Assembly: GCF_014654895.1 (NCBI RefSeq)
Contig: NZ_BNBE01000002.1
Location: forward strand, 1,240,001 to 1,304,000
DNA: 64,000 nt
DNA from: Streptomyces filamentosus
GTDB taxonomy: Bacteria; Actinomycetota; Actinomycetes; Streptomycetales; Streptomycetaceae
Direction of reading: 5' to 3'
A model generated the notes under the pieces. That model worked only from the letters and a program-made list of their open reading frames with translations. It did not search any database and had not been told where the DNA came from. The stretch's first letter is position 1, and the number at the start of each line of letters is the position of its first letter. This document shows positions 15,706 to 24,054 of the stretch, piece by piece. A program made the position numbers and the translations under genes.

Positions 15706-16743
15706 TCAGCCGACCGGGACGCCCGCCTCCAGGTTGAGCACGGTGCCGCGCTCCCGCGCGCGCAGGGCCCAGCGGAGGCGGTCGTAGCGGACGGGCGGGA
15801 GGAGGTCGGCGGCCTCCGCCTCGGTGACGAACCGCCAGGCGCGCAGTTCGGCGCCGGGCAGCCGGAGCCGGTCCCGGTCGCGGGCGGCGAGCCGGCCGCC
15901 GTCGAAGAGCAGCCGGAGGCCGCCGAAGCCGGGCGGCTGGGGCCGTTCCCAGTCGACGAGGAGCAGCCGGGGCACGGCGTCGAGTTCGAGGCCGATCTCC
16001 TCCGCGACCTCCCGCATCCCGGCGCGGGCGGGCGGTTCGCCGGACTCGACGACGCCGCCGGGGAACTCCCAGCCGGGCTTGTAGGTGGGGTCGACGAGCA
16101 GGAAGCGGTCCTCCTCGTCGAAGAGGAGGACGCCGGCGGCCAGGGTCTCGCGGGTCGGCTCGGGCGTCTGGACGATCCCGCAGGGTTCGGCGCGGCCGCC
16201 CTGGACCGCGTCGGCGACGGTCCGGGCGGTCTCGGCGACGGTGAGGGCGGAGGTGTCGACCACGTGGGCGTCGGCGCCGAGCCAGCCGGCCACGGCCTCC
16301 CGGTAGAGCGGGAGGTGGGCGTGGCACCAGCGGCGCACGTCGGCGTCGACGGCCGGGTCGCCGTAGTCGGCCCGGTCGTCGATCCGTTTGCGCAGGATCG
16401 TTTCCTCCGGCGCCAGGAGCACATGCCGGACATCGATCCGGCGGGCGGCGAGGCCGCCGAAGATCTCGTCGCGGTACTCCTGCCGGAGCAGGGTCATCGG
16501 CACCACGAGCACCCCGCCGACCTCGGCGTGCAGGGCCGCCGCGGTGTCCACGACGAGCCTGCGCCAGATGGGCAGGTCCTGGTAGTCGTCCACTTCGGCG
16601 AGCCGTCCGGCGGGCAGGAGCCTGCGCAGCTCCCCGCCGGTCGTCTCGGGGTCGTACAGCGTGCTGTGCGGGATCAGACCGATCAGTTCGCGCGCGGTGC
16701 TGGACTTGCCCGCGCCGAAAGCACCGTTGATCCAGACGATCAC
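15706..16743 (-). CDS. P-loop ATPase (TmrB-like) fused to NUDIX hydrolase
   Basis: This 345-residue protein has two domains. The N-terminal part (residues 1-180) begins IVWINGAFGAGKSSTARELI, a Walker A kinase-like loop of the type seen in tunicamycin-resistance protein TmrB and shikimate/adenylate-kinase-like proteins. The C-terminal part (about 200-345) has a complete NUDIX box, GVVESGEPPARAGMREVAEEIGL, shown here as GVVESGE, seven residues, then REVAEEIGL. A nucleotide-type kinase joined to a nucleoside-diphosphate-X hydrolase suggests action on one modified nucleotide or antibiotic conjugate, which is inference. The GTG start at 16743 has GAGGGGGGA upstream. Confidence 0.88.
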   Translation of the reverse strand: MIVWINGAFGAGKSSTARELIGLIPHSTLYDPETTGGELRRLLPAGRLAEVDDYQDLPIWRRLVVDTAAALHAEVGGVLVVPMTLLRQEYRDEIFGGLAARRIDVRHVLLAPEETILRKRIDDRADYGDPAVDADVRRWCHAHLPLYREAVAGWLGADAHVVDTSALTVAETARTVADAVQGGRAEPCGIVQTPEPTRETLAAGVLLFDEEDRFLLVDPTYKPGWEFPGGVVESGEPPARAGMREVAEEIGLELDAVPRLLLVDWERPQPPGFGGLRLLFDGGRLAARDRDRLRLPGAELRAWRFVTEAEAADLLPPVRYDRLRWALRARERGTVLNLEAGVPVG

Positions 16744-16882
16744 GATTCCCCCCTCATCGACGGCCCCCTGAGGCTTGCCCGCAACACCCTGCCACGAAAA
16801 CCACGAACACACGTCCGGCCCCCTTGCGTGACGCTTCGGGCCCCGCCGTCGTTGGGAACGGCGAGCACGAGGGGGTGCGGAG

Positions 16883-17086
16883 ATGGACCGGACGGTTCTG
16901 GAGAGGTTTCCGGCGGGCGGACCGCGGGGCCACTGGCCCGCCGAGGAGTACGCGGGCGCCCGCCGCGAGGAGGGGGTGCCGGCCCGGGTGGTGATGGACC
17001 TGGCGTCCGACGCCTTCCTGGTCGTGGTGGAGCAGCGCGCACCGGAGCGCACCCGGGAGCCCGAGGCGGCCCCGGTGCGGGAGTGA
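16883..17086 (+). CDS. Small hypothetical protein
   Basis: This 67-residue product begins MDRTVLERFPAGGPRGHWPA and contains a hydrophobic strand (VVMDLASDAFLVVVEQ) flanked by charged, Arg/Glu-rich ends. There is no signal peptide or membrane segment. Codon use is normal and GAGGGGGTGCGGAG precedes the ATG, which supports a real gene. It is divergent from the ATPase-NUDIX gene. I do not recognise the family. Confidence 0.55.
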   Translation: MDRTVLERFPAGGPRGHWPAEEYAGARREEGVPARVVMDLASDAFLVVVEQRAPERTREPEAAPVRE

Positions 17087-17398
17087 GGCCGGGGCGCCGC
17101 GGGAGCGCGCGGGCCGCGACGGCGGCGGCAGACGCAGACGCGGGGCGACGGACGCGCGCACGGGATGAGGACGTGCGCGCGGGTTGCGCGTGCCCTCGCG
17201 GGCCGAGGGCGTGCGCGGAGGTTCTCGCGCCGTTCCCGCCGCGCCGCGCGCCGCCCTCGGAGCCGTACCGGACGCCCTCGGGGCCGTACCGGACGACCCC
17301 GGCCTGACAACGTTTTCCAGGCTCTATGCTCGGTCCCGGGGCGCATGATCCGCCGGACGGCGCCCGCCGGCACACCCACCCTGGAGGAATCCCGCACC
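17087..17398. promoter_or_regulatory. Upstream region of the LacI gene: 21-bp repeat and LacI-type operator
   Basis: The 312-base gap holds no gene that I can support. Near its end are two tandem 21-base copies (17252-17272 and 17273-17293) sharing CGCCCTCGG, one variable base, then GCCGTACCGGA. At 17305-17319 lies TGACAACGTTTTCCA, centred on AACGTT, which resembles LacI-family operators of the GACAACGTTGTC type. It is 80 bases before the LacI start, consistent with autoregulation. A possible -10 TATGCT is at 17325-17330. GGAGGA at 17383-17388 is the ribosome binding site. Confidence 0.6.
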
Positions 17399-18448
17399 GT
17401 GGCCGAGACCACCCGCTCCGCGCCCCGCTACGGCAACCGGCCCACGATGAAGGACGTCGCCGCCCGCGCGGGCGTGGGCCTCAAGACCGTCTCGCGGGTC
17501 GTCAACGGCGAGCCGGGGGTCACCCCCGAGACCGAACGGCGGGTGCGCGAGGCCGTCGACGCCCTCGGCTTCCGCCGCAACGACGGCGCGCGGGTGCTGC
17601 GGAAGGGGCGCACCGCGACGGTCGGGCTCGTCCTGGAGGACCTGGCCGACCCCTTCTACGGGCAGCTCGGCCGGGCCGTGGAGGAGGTGGCGCGGGCCCA
17701 CGGCACGCTCCTGATCAACGGCTCCAGCGCGGAGGACCCGGAGCGGGAGCAGGAGCTGGCGCTGGCCCTGTGCGCGCGCCGGGTGGACGGGCTGATCGTG
17801 ATCCCGGCCGGGGACGACCACCGCTATCTGGAACCGGAGATCCGGGCGGGCGTGGCCACGGTCTTCGCCGACCGCCCGGCGGGGCTGCTCGACGCGGACG
17901 CCGTCCTGTCGGACGGTTTCGGCGGGGCCCGGGAGGGCGTGGCGCACCTGATCGCCCACGGGCACCGGCGGATCGGCTTCGTCGGCGACCGGCCGCGGAT
18001 CCACACGGCGGCGGAGCGGCTGCGCGGCTACCGGGCGGCCATGGAGGACGCGGGGCTGCCGGTCGACGAGCGGTGGGTGGCGCCGGGCCCGACGGATCCG
18101 CGGCGGGTGACGGAGGCGGTCGAGGGGATGCTGGCCGGTCCCGAGCCGGTGACGGCGCTCTTCGCGGGCAACAACCGGGTCACCGTCACCGCCGTCCGGC
18201 TCCTCGCCGCGCGGACCGCCCGCGGCGACGGGGCGCCGGTGGCGCTGGTCGGCTTCGACGACGTGGAGCTCGGCGACGTGCTGGGGGTCACGGTGATCGC
18301 GCAGGATCCGGCCGCGCTCGGCAGGACCGCCGCCGAGCAGTTGTTCCGGCGCCTCGACGGGGCGGCGGAGGCGCCCCGCCGGGTGGTCATCGGGACGCGG
18401 CTCCTCGCCCGCGGCTCGGGCGAGATCCCGCCGGGACCGTCCGCCTGA
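17399..18448 (+). CDS. LacI-family transcriptional regulator
   Basis: This 349-residue regulator has the LacI helix-turn-helix at about residues 15-65 (PTMKDVAARAGVGLKTVSRV, then the hinge and GFRRNDGARVLR). A periplasmic-binding-protein-like sensor domain follows, with GLVLEDLADPFYGQL, HRRIGFVGDRP and LVGFDDVELGDVL. The sensor probably binds a sugar or sugar phosphate. No transporter or catabolic operon is adjacent, so it may act mainly on its own promoter or on distant genes. The GTG start at 17399 fits GGAGGA at 17383 and the usual family N-terminus. Confidence 0.94.
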   Translation: MAETTRSAPRYGNRPTMKDVAARAGVGLKTVSRVVNGEPGVTPETERRVREAVDALGFRRNDGARVLRKGRTATVGLVLEDLADPFYGQLGRAVEEVARAHGTLLINGSSAEDPEREQELALALCARRVDGLIVIPAGDDHRYLEPEIRAGVATVFADRPAGLLDADAVLSDGFGGAREGVAHLIAHGHRRIGFVGDRPRIHTAAERLRGYRAAMEDAGLPVDERWVAPGPTDPRRVTEAVEGMLAGPEPVTALFAGNNRVTVTAVRLLAARTARGDGAPVALVGFDDVELGDVLGVTVIAQDPAALGRTAAEQLFRRLDGAAEAPRRVVIGTRLLARGSGEIPPGPSA

Positions 18449-18454
18449 CCCGCT

Positions 18455-18507
18455 CGTCCGCCCCTCCCCGGAACGCCCGGCGAGGGGCGGACGGGGAGGG
18501 GCGGACG
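18455..18507. terminator. Bidirectional GC hairpin with two alternative right arms
   Basis: CGTCCGCCCCTC (18455-18466) pairs with GAGGGGCGGACG (18482-18493). The longer CGTCCGCCCCTCCCCG (18455-18470) pairs perfectly with CGGGGAGGGGCGGACG (18492-18507). The element sits between the convergent LacI and kinase genes and can serve both. Confidence 0.8.
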
Positions 18508-18524
18508 GGTCCGGGGGTGTCCGT

Positions 18525-20519
18525 TCAGCAGATCCGCAGGCCGTCCACCGGGCCGCCGGAGCCGCCGCCTCCGAGGTGGAGCACGCTGAAGTAGACGTTG
18601 GTGTTGCCGCTGTCGTCGTCGGTGCGGGCGAACCAGCGGCTGCTGACGCCGCCGGAGGTCTCGCTGTGGTCGAGGTCGACCTGGCAGTAGAACGTGTGCG
18701 GGCCGGTGCCGATCGTGCCCATCTCCCCGCCGTCGTGGCGGCGCGTGACGCCCGCGCTCACCACCTGGCAGACGGTGCCGGCCCCGCCCGCCTCGCAGCC
18801 CGCCGGGGCCGGGGCCTGCGTGGTCGGATCGGGCGCGGCGGTGGTGGCGCCGGCCGGGGCGGTGGCGCCTCCCCCGGAGCCGCCGGAACTGGTGGAACCG
18901 CCGGAGGTGCCGGAACCGCCTGTGGCGCCGGACGAGGCCGTGGAGTCGTCGCCGCCCGTCGCCGTCCCGCCCTGGCCGCCGGAGGCCCCGGCCGTGCCGG
19001 AGCCCGTGTCCGTGCCTCCGCCGCCCGAGGTCGCGGCGGCGGGGCCCGACGAGCCGCCGGAGCCCGTGTCCGTACCGCCGTCGCCCGCACCGCCGCCCGT
19101 GCCGTCGCGGGACGCGCCTCCGGAGGCCGCCGTGCCGCCCGCGTCGCCGCCGGACGGGGCCGCCGAGCCGTCCGGGCCGGTGGCGGAGGGGGCCGTGCCG
19201 GGCGACACGGAGGCCGGGGCGGTGCCGGTCCCGCCGGGTTCCAGGACGTGCCCGGGCTCCCCCGCCGCGCCGGAGGCGCCGTCCGCGCCCTCGCCGGTGC
19301 CGCCGGACCTCGCCCCGGAGGCCCGCGCGGAGTCGTCGCGGTCCATGAGGGCGTACGTGATGCCGCCGCCGGCCAGCAGGACGGCGGCGACGGAGGCGGC
19401 GACGACCGCGTTCGCCCGGCTGCCCTTCCGGCCCCGGTCGCCCCGGCGGGCCGCCCGCCGCCCGGACGCCGGACGCGTGACCGCCGCCGGGTCGCCGCCG
19501 GAGGGCGACACCGCGGGGGGCGCCACAGGCGGCACCACGGGCGGCCCGAAGCCGGCCACCGGCTCGGGAGCCGCGTCGGGGGCCACGCCGGGCACCGCGT
19601 CGGGGACCGATGCGAGGGACTCGCCGGCCCCGGCCCCGGCCGCCGGTTCGGGTGCCGGGGACGGGAGGCGCGGGTCCGGCGGGGGCGGGGCCGCGAGGCC
19701 GGCGAGGAGCCGGGCCGCCTCGCGGGCGTCCGGGCGGGCCGCCGGGTCCTTGTCGAGGAGGCGGAGGAGCACCGGCGCGAGCGGCCCGGAGCGGCGGGGC
19801 TCCGGCAGCGGGTCGGCGACGATCGCGGCGAGCGTGGACCAGGTCGACGTGCGGCGGAAGGGCGAGGAGCCCTCGACCGCCGCGTACAGGGTCGCGCCGA
19901 GGGCCCAGACGTCCGCCGCCGGGGCGGGGTCCTGGCCCCTGGCCCGCTCGGGGGCCAGGAAGTCGAGGGAGCCGATGATCTCGCCGCTGCGGGTGAGGCG
20001 GGTGGCGGAGCCGTCGTCCGGGTCCTCCATGGCGGCGATGCCGAAGTCGGTGAGGACGGTCCGGCCCGAGCGGTCGAGCAGGATGTTGCCGGGTTTGACG
20101 TCCCGGTGGAGGACCCCGGCGTCGTGGGCGGCGGCGAGCGCCTCCAGGACGCCGGCGCCGATCCGGGCGGCCTCGTACGGCTCCAGGACGCCGCTCTCCT
20201 TGAGGACGTCGTCGAGCGAGGGGCCGTCGACCAGTTCCATGACGATGACCGGGCGGCCCTCGTGTTCGGTGACGTCGTGGACGGCGACGACCCCGGGGTG
20301 GCGGACGCGGGCCGCCGCGCGGGCCTCCCGGGTCATCCTCAGCCGCAGGTCGGCGAGTTCGCCCGCGGCCGTGTCCGTGTACGTGCGGAGCTCCTTGACG
20401 GCCACCTCGCGGCCCAGGACCTCGTCGACGGCGTGCCAGACGACGCCCATTCCTCCGCGCCCGAGTCGGCGCACGACTCTGTAGCGGCCCGCGAGCCGCC
20501 CGTTCTCCCCCGAAGACAC
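18525..20519 (-). CDS. Ser/Thr protein kinase with single TM and extracellular C-terminal domain
   Basis: This 664-residue PknB-type kinase has the kinase domain at about residues 12-265: glycine loop RRLGRGGMGVVW, VAVK lysine near 41, VLHRDVKPGN catalytic loop near 138, LTDFGIA and SLDFLAPERARG. A proline/alanine-rich juxtamembrane linker follows, then one membrane helix at about 365-390 (NAVVAASVAAVLLAGGGITY). Next comes a long Gly/Ser/Thr low-complexity stalk, and a C-terminal domain of about 90 residues with four cysteines and FARTDDDSGNTNVYFS. That last part resembles SH3-like secreted modules and may be an extracellular sensor. GTG at 20519 (AGGGGAAC upstream) is preferred over TTG at 20558. 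Confidence 0.9.
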   Translation of the reverse strand: MSSGENGRLAGRYRVVRRLGRGGMGVVWHAVDEVLGREVAVKELRTYTDTAAGELADLRLRMTREARAAARVRHPGVVAVHDVTEHEGRPVIVMELVDGPSLDDVLKESGVLEPYEAARIGAGVLEALAAAHDAGVLHRDVKPGNILLDRSGRTVLTDFGIAAMEDPDDGSATRLTRSGEIIGSLDFLAPERARGQDPAPAADVWALGATLYAAVEGSSPFRRTSTWSTLAAIVADPLPEPRRSGPLAPVLLRLLDKDPAARPDAREAARLLAGLAAPPPPDPRLPSPAPEPAAGAGAGESLASVPDAVPGVAPDAAPEPVAGFGPPVVPPVAPPAVSPSGGDPAAVTRPASGRRAARRGDRGRKGSRANAVVAASVAAVLLAGGGITYALMDRDDSARASGARSGGTGEGADGASGAAGEPGHVLEPGGTGTAPASVSPGTAPSATGPDGSAAPSGGDAGGTAASGGASRDGTGGGAGDGGTDTGSGGSSGPAAATSGGGGTDTGSGTAGASGGQGGTATGGDDSTASSGATGGSGTSGGSTSSGGSGGGATAPAGATTAAPDPTTQAPAPAGCEAGGAGTVCQVVSAGVTRRHDGGEMGTIGTGPHTFYCQVDLDHSETSGGVSSRWFARTDDDSGNTNVYFSVLHLGGGGSGGPVDGLRIC

Positions 20520-20604
20520 CGCTGCCCCGTTCCCCTGTCGATCATGTGAACTCGACAAGAGTACGGGGCAGTTGGCGGAAAAGTGACCGGTCCGCGCGGC
20601 GGGG

Positions 20605-21894
20605 TCAGCGTTCGGCGGCGGTGAGGTCGCCGCGGCGCGGGGCCGCGAAGCGCTCCACGTCGGCGCGGGTCATGCCGGTGAGGGCGTCGACCTCGGCGGT
20701 GTCGAGGGCGCCGCACTGGAGGCCGCGCAGCAGGTAGGAGGAGAGCGCCTTGGCGGTGGCGGGCTCGTCCATGACGTCGCCGCCGACGTGGTTGGCGTAG
20801 GCGGAGAGGCGCTTGGCGGCGGCCTCGAAGCCCTCGCGGTAGAAGGCGAAGACGGCGGCGTAGCGGGTGGGCATGTGGCCCGGGTGCATGTCCCAGCCCT
20901 GGTAGTAGGCGCGGGCCAGGGCGCGGCGGGTGAGGCCGTAGTGCAGCTTCCACGCCTCGTGGACGTGGGCGGTGGAGCCGACCGGGAGGACGTTGGTGGA
21001 GCCGTCGGAGACGCGGACGCCGGTGCCGGCGGCGGCGACCTGCATGACCGCCTTGGCGTGGTCGGCGGCCGGGTGGTCACTGGCCTGGTAGGCGGCGGAG
21101 ACGCCGAGGCAGGCGCTGTAGTCGAAGGTGCCGTAGTGGAGGCCGGTGGCGCGGCCCTCGGCGGCGTCGATCATGCGGGCGACGGCGGCGGTGCCGTCGG
21201 CGGCCAGGATGGACTGGCTGGTCTCGATCTGGATCTCGAAGCCGAGCCGGCCGGCGTCGAGGCCGTGGGCCTTCTCGAAGGCTTCGAGGAGCCGGACGAA
21301 GGCGGTGACCTGCTCGGGGTAGGTGACCTTCGGGAGGGTGAGGACGAGGCCGTCGGGGAGGCCGCCGTTCTCCAGGAGGCCGGTGAGGAAGACGTCGGTG
21401 GTGCGGATGCCGCGGTCGCGGACGGCGGACTCCATGCACTTCATCCGGATGCCCATGTACGGGGCGGCGGTGCCGTTCGCGTACGCCTCGCCGATCAGAC
21501 GGGCGGCCTTGGCGGCGTCCTGGTCCTCGTCGGCGCCCGCGTAGCCGTCCTCGAAGTCGACCCGCAGGTCCTCGACGGGCTCGCGCTCCAGCTTGGCGCG
21601 GACGCGGCCGTACACGTCCTCCGCGAGCGCGTCGGAGAGGCCGAGGACGGCGGCGAAGGAGGCGGCGTCGGGGGCGTGCTCGTCGAGCGCGGCGAGGGCC
21701 TGGTCGCCCCAGGAGCGGATGGTGCCGGCGTCGAAGACGTTGCCGGGCACGTAGACGGTGTGGACGGGCTGGCGGGTGCCGGGGTCGCCCGGATAGCGGC
21801 GGTCGAGCTCGGCGTCCACCGCGGCGAGGGAGGCGCTGATGCCCTCGCTGACCGCACCCGCGAGGCTCGTCGACACCTTCTCCTGCTGACCCAT
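20605..21894 (-). CDS. CitE/HpcH-aldolase-like protein (DUF6986 type)
   Basis: This 429-residue protein shows the conserved parts of the citrate-lyase-beta/malyl-CoA-lyase TIM barrel: DLRVDFEDGYAGADEDQDAA (magnesium and substrate region near residue 100), LVLTLPKVTYPEQV, FEIQIETSQSIL and LHYGTFDYSACLGV. It is longer than CitE and has a C-terminal region with HPGHMPTRYAAVFAFY. Related Streptomyces proteins are annotated as DUF6986 or aldolase, without known substrate; I infer a C-C lyase acting on a small keto or hydroxy acid. ATG at 21894 has AGGAGGGAT upstream. The promoter carries an IclR-like palindrome. Confidence 0.8.
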   Translation of the reverse strand: MGQQEKVSTSLAGAVSEGISASLAAVDAELDRRYPGDPGTRQPVHTVYVPGNVFDAGTIRSWGDQALAALDEHAPDAASFAAVLGLSDALAEDVYGRVRAKLEREPVEDLRVDFEDGYAGADEDQDAAKAARLIGEAYANGTAAPYMGIRMKCMESAVRDRGIRTTDVFLTGLLENGGLPDGLVLTLPKVTYPEQVTAFVRLLEAFEKAHGLDAGRLGFEIQIETSQSILAADGTAAVARMIDAAEGRATGLHYGTFDYSACLGVSAAYQASDHPAADHAKAVMQVAAAGTGVRVSDGSTNVLPVGSTAHVHEAWKLHYGLTRRALARAYYQGWDMHPGHMPTRYAAVFAFYREGFEAAAKRLSAYANHVGGDVMDEPATAKALSSYLLRGLQCGALDTAEVDALTGMTRADVERFAAPRRGDLTAAER

Positions 21895-21911
21895 CCCAGA
21901 TCCCTCCTATT

Positions 21912-21946
21912 TTCCGCTTCACGGAATCAACAATCCGCATAGCGAA
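21912..21946 (-). promoter_or_regulatory. Palindromic operator(s) upstream of the CitE-like gene
   Basis: TTCCGCTTCACGGAA (21912-21926) has perfect TTCCG/CGGAA arms around five bases. A weaker related site, TCCGCATAGCGAA, follows at 21934-21946. The arm sequence resembles operators of IclR-family regulators, but no IclR gene is in the window. The first site lies 18 bases upstream of the start codon, just beyond the ribosome binding site, which fits repression. The region is unusually AT-rich for this genome. Confidence 0.6.
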
Positions 21947-21991
21947 GTTAATAGTCCGCCGGGCCCGCGTCAATGGTTGACCGGAACGACC

Positions 21992-22026
21992 GGGGGCCGC
22001 ACGGCGAGATGCGCCGTGCGGCCCCC
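21992..22026 (-). terminator. Hairpin terminator of the etfBA operon
   Basis: GGGGGCCGCACGGCG (21992-22006) and CGCCGTGCGGCCCCC (22012-22026) form a perfect 15-bp stem with a 5-base loop. It lies 24 bases beyond the etfA stop codon in the direction of transcription. Confidence 0.88.
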
Positions 22027-22049
22027 TGGACCTGCGGAAGGGCGGGTCG

Positions 22050-23012
22050 TCAGCCCTTGCGGGCCTGGACCTCCTGGGTCAGGACCGGGACGACGTCGAA
22101 GAGGTCGCCCACCACGCCGTAGTCGACGAGGTCGAAGATCGGCGCCTCGGCGTCCTTGTTGACGGCGACGATGGTCTTCGAGGTCTGCATGCCGGCGCGG
22201 TGCTGGATCGCGCCGGAGATGCCCGCGGCGATGTACAGCTGCGGGGAGACCGACTTGCCGGTCTGGCCGACCTGGTTGGAGTGCGGGTACCAGCCGGCGT
22301 CGACGGCGGCGCGGGAGGCGCCGACGGCCGCGCCGAGCGAGTCGGCGAGGGCCTCGATGACCGCGAAGTTCTCGGCGCCGTTGACGCCGCGGCCGCCGGA
22401 GACCACGATCGCGGCCTCGGTCAGCTCCGGGCGGCCGGTGGACTCGCGCGGGGTGCGGGCGGTCACCTTGGTGCCGGTGGCCAGCTCGCCGAAGGAGACC
22501 GCGAGGGCCTCGACGGCGCCGGCGGCCGGGGCGGCCTCCACGGGGGCCGAGTTCGGCTTGACCGTGATGACCGGGGTGCCCTTGGAGACGCGGGACTTGG
22601 TGGTGTACGAGGCGGCGAACGCCGACTGCGTGGCGACCGGGCCCTCGGCACCGGCCTCCAGGTCCACGGCGTCGGTGATGATGCCGGAGCCGATGCGGAC
22701 CGCGAGGCGGGCGGCGATCTCCTTGCCCTCGGCGGAGGACGGGACGAGCACGGCGGCCGGGGACACGGCCTCGTACGCGGCCTGGAGGGCGTCGACCTTC
22801 GGGACGACCAGGTAGTCGGCGAACTCGGCGGCCTCGGCCGTCAGGACGCGGGTGGCACCGTGCTCGCCGAGGACGGCGGCGGTGTCGGCGGCGCCGTTGC
22901 CGAGGGCGACGGCGACCGGCTCGCCGATGCGGCGGGCGAGGGTCAGCAGCTCCAGGGTGGGCTTGCGGACGGCTCCGTCGACGTGGTCGACGTAGACGAG
23001 AATCTCAGCCAT
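22050..23012 (-). CDS. etfA: Electron transfer flavoprotein, alpha subunit
   Basis: This 320-residue FixB/EtfA subunit has an N-terminal Rossmann-like domain (AEILVYVDHVDGAVRKPTLE) and the C-terminal FAD-binding signature: PQLYIAAGISGAIQHRAGMQ followed by KTIVAVNKDAEAPIFDLVDY. With EtfB it accepts electrons from acyl-CoA and other dehydrogenases and passes them to ETF:quinone oxidoreductase in the membrane. The ATG at 23012 is preceded by AGGAGATT. It lies 56 bases downstream of etfB on the same strand, and a strong hairpin follows, so the two form a complete operon. Confidence 0.97.
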   Translation of the reverse strand: MAEILVYVDHVDGAVRKPTLELLTLARRIGEPVAVALGNGAADTAAVLGEHGATRVLTAEAAEFADYLVVPKVDALQAAYEAVSPAAVLVPSSAEGKEIAARLAVRIGSGIITDAVDLEAGAEGPVATQSAFAASYTTKSRVSKGTPVITVKPNSAPVEAAPAAGAVEALAVSFGELATGTKVTARTPRESTGRPELTEAAIVVSGGRGVNGAENFAVIEALADSLGAAVGASRAAVDAGWYPHSNQVGQTGKSVSPQLYIAAGISGAIQHRAGMQTSKTIVAVNKDAEAPIFDLVDYGVVGDLFDVVPVLTQEVQARKG

Positions 23013-23068
23013 GGGACTTCAATCTCCTGCGAACGAAAAAGGGGCGGTCTGAGGGGCTCGCGGGAGCC

Positions 23069-23854
23069 TCAGATGAACTTCTGGCTCGCGAGGTACTCGG
23101 CGAGCTGCTTGCCGCCCTCGCCCTCGTCCTTGACGATCGTGCCCGCGGTGCGCGCCGGACGCTCGTCGGCGGTGTCGACGGCGGTCCAGGAGCCCTCCAG
23201 GCCGACCTCGTCCGCGTCGATGTCCAGGTCGTCGAGCTCCAGCTCCTCGACCGGCTTCTTCTTGGCGGCCATGATGCCCTTGAAGGACGGGTAGCGGGCC
23301 TCGCCCGACTGGTCGGTCACGGAGACGACGGCCGGGAGGGAGGCCTCCAGGGTCTCGGAGGCGGTGTCGCCGTCACGGCGGCCGGTGACCTTGCCGTCCT
23401 CGACCTTGACCTCGGAGAGCAGGGTGACCTGCGGGACGCCCAGGCGCTCGGCCAGGATCGCCGGGAGGACGCCCATGGTGCCGTCGGTGGAGGCCATGCC
23501 GGCGATGACCAGGTCGTAGCCGGTCTTCTCGATAGCCTTGGCGAGCACCAGCGAGGTGGCCATGACGTCGGAGCCGTGGATGTCCTCGTCGTCGACGTGG
23601 ACGGCCTTGTCGGCGCCCATCGACAGCGCCTTGCGCAGGGCGTCGCGCGCGTCCTCGGGGCCGACGGTGAGGACGGTGACCTCGGCGTCGTCCGCCTCCT
23701 CCGCGATCTGGAGCGCCTGCTCGACCGCGTACTCGTCGAGCTCCGACAGGAGACCGTCGACGTCCTCGCGGTCGACCGTCAGGTCGTCGGCGAACTTCCG
23801 GTCGCCAGTGGCGTCCGGCACGTACTTCACACAGACAACGATCCTCAAGCTCAC
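23069..23854 (-). CDS. etfB: Electron transfer flavoprotein, beta subunit
   Basis: This 261-residue FixA/EtfB subunit begins MSLRIVVCVKYVPDATGDRK. It contains the conserved ALRKALSMGADKAVHVDDED and DLVIAGMASTDGTMGVLPAI, the AMP-binding beta-subunit signature region. It partners the adjacent EtfA. The GTG start at 23854 has GGAGAG upstream. The upstream 200 bases contain two palindromic sites that could be TetR-type operators, fitting control together with fatty-acid oxidation genes. Confidence 0.97.
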   Translation of the reverse strand: MSLRIVVCVKYVPDATGDRKFADDLTVDREDVDGLLSELDEYAVEQALQIAEEADDAEVTVLTVGPEDARDALRKALSMGADKAVHVDDEDIHGSDVMATSLVLAKAIEKTGYDLVIAGMASTDGTMGVLPAILAERLGVPQVTLLSEVKVEDGKVTGRRDGDTASETLEASLPAVVSVTDQSGEARYPSFKGIMAAKKKPVEELELDDLDIDADEVGLEGSWTAVDTADERPARTAGTIVKDEGEGGKQLAEYLASQKFI

Positions 23855-23961
23855 GCCGGCTCTCCTACTGCATCGTCATAACTGGGCTGCCTTGTTGCTC
23901 GCAGCATAGGCGCCTGAAGGGCGGGTTTCCGGTCGGGGTCCGGACGCCCCGACCGAAATAT

Positions 23962-24006
23962 TACTCGCCAGTACACCCAGTTCGTGACCAATGAGCAAGC
24001 GCTCAT
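23962..24006 (-). promoter_or_regulatory. Two candidate operators in the etfBA promoter region
   Basis: ATGAGCAAGCGCTCAT (23991-24006) is a palindrome with perfect 6-base arms. TACTCGCCAGTA (23962-23973) is a second, near-palindromic site. Both are of the size and style bound by TetR-family regulators, and both lie 108-152 bases upstream of the etfB start. A stretch rich in A and T (AAATATTA) lies between them and the gene. Confidence 0.5.
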
Positions 24007-24054
24007 CCCTGTGATCTGGCCAACGCGGCGGACGTGGCCCTCACGGGAACTCTC

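Noticed and set aside
13319..16327. 1002-codon open frame on the - strand
   Set aside because: It runs antisense to the M20 peptidase and MBL genes and through the NUDIX gene in another frame. Composition is Arg/Pro/His-rich with no motif.
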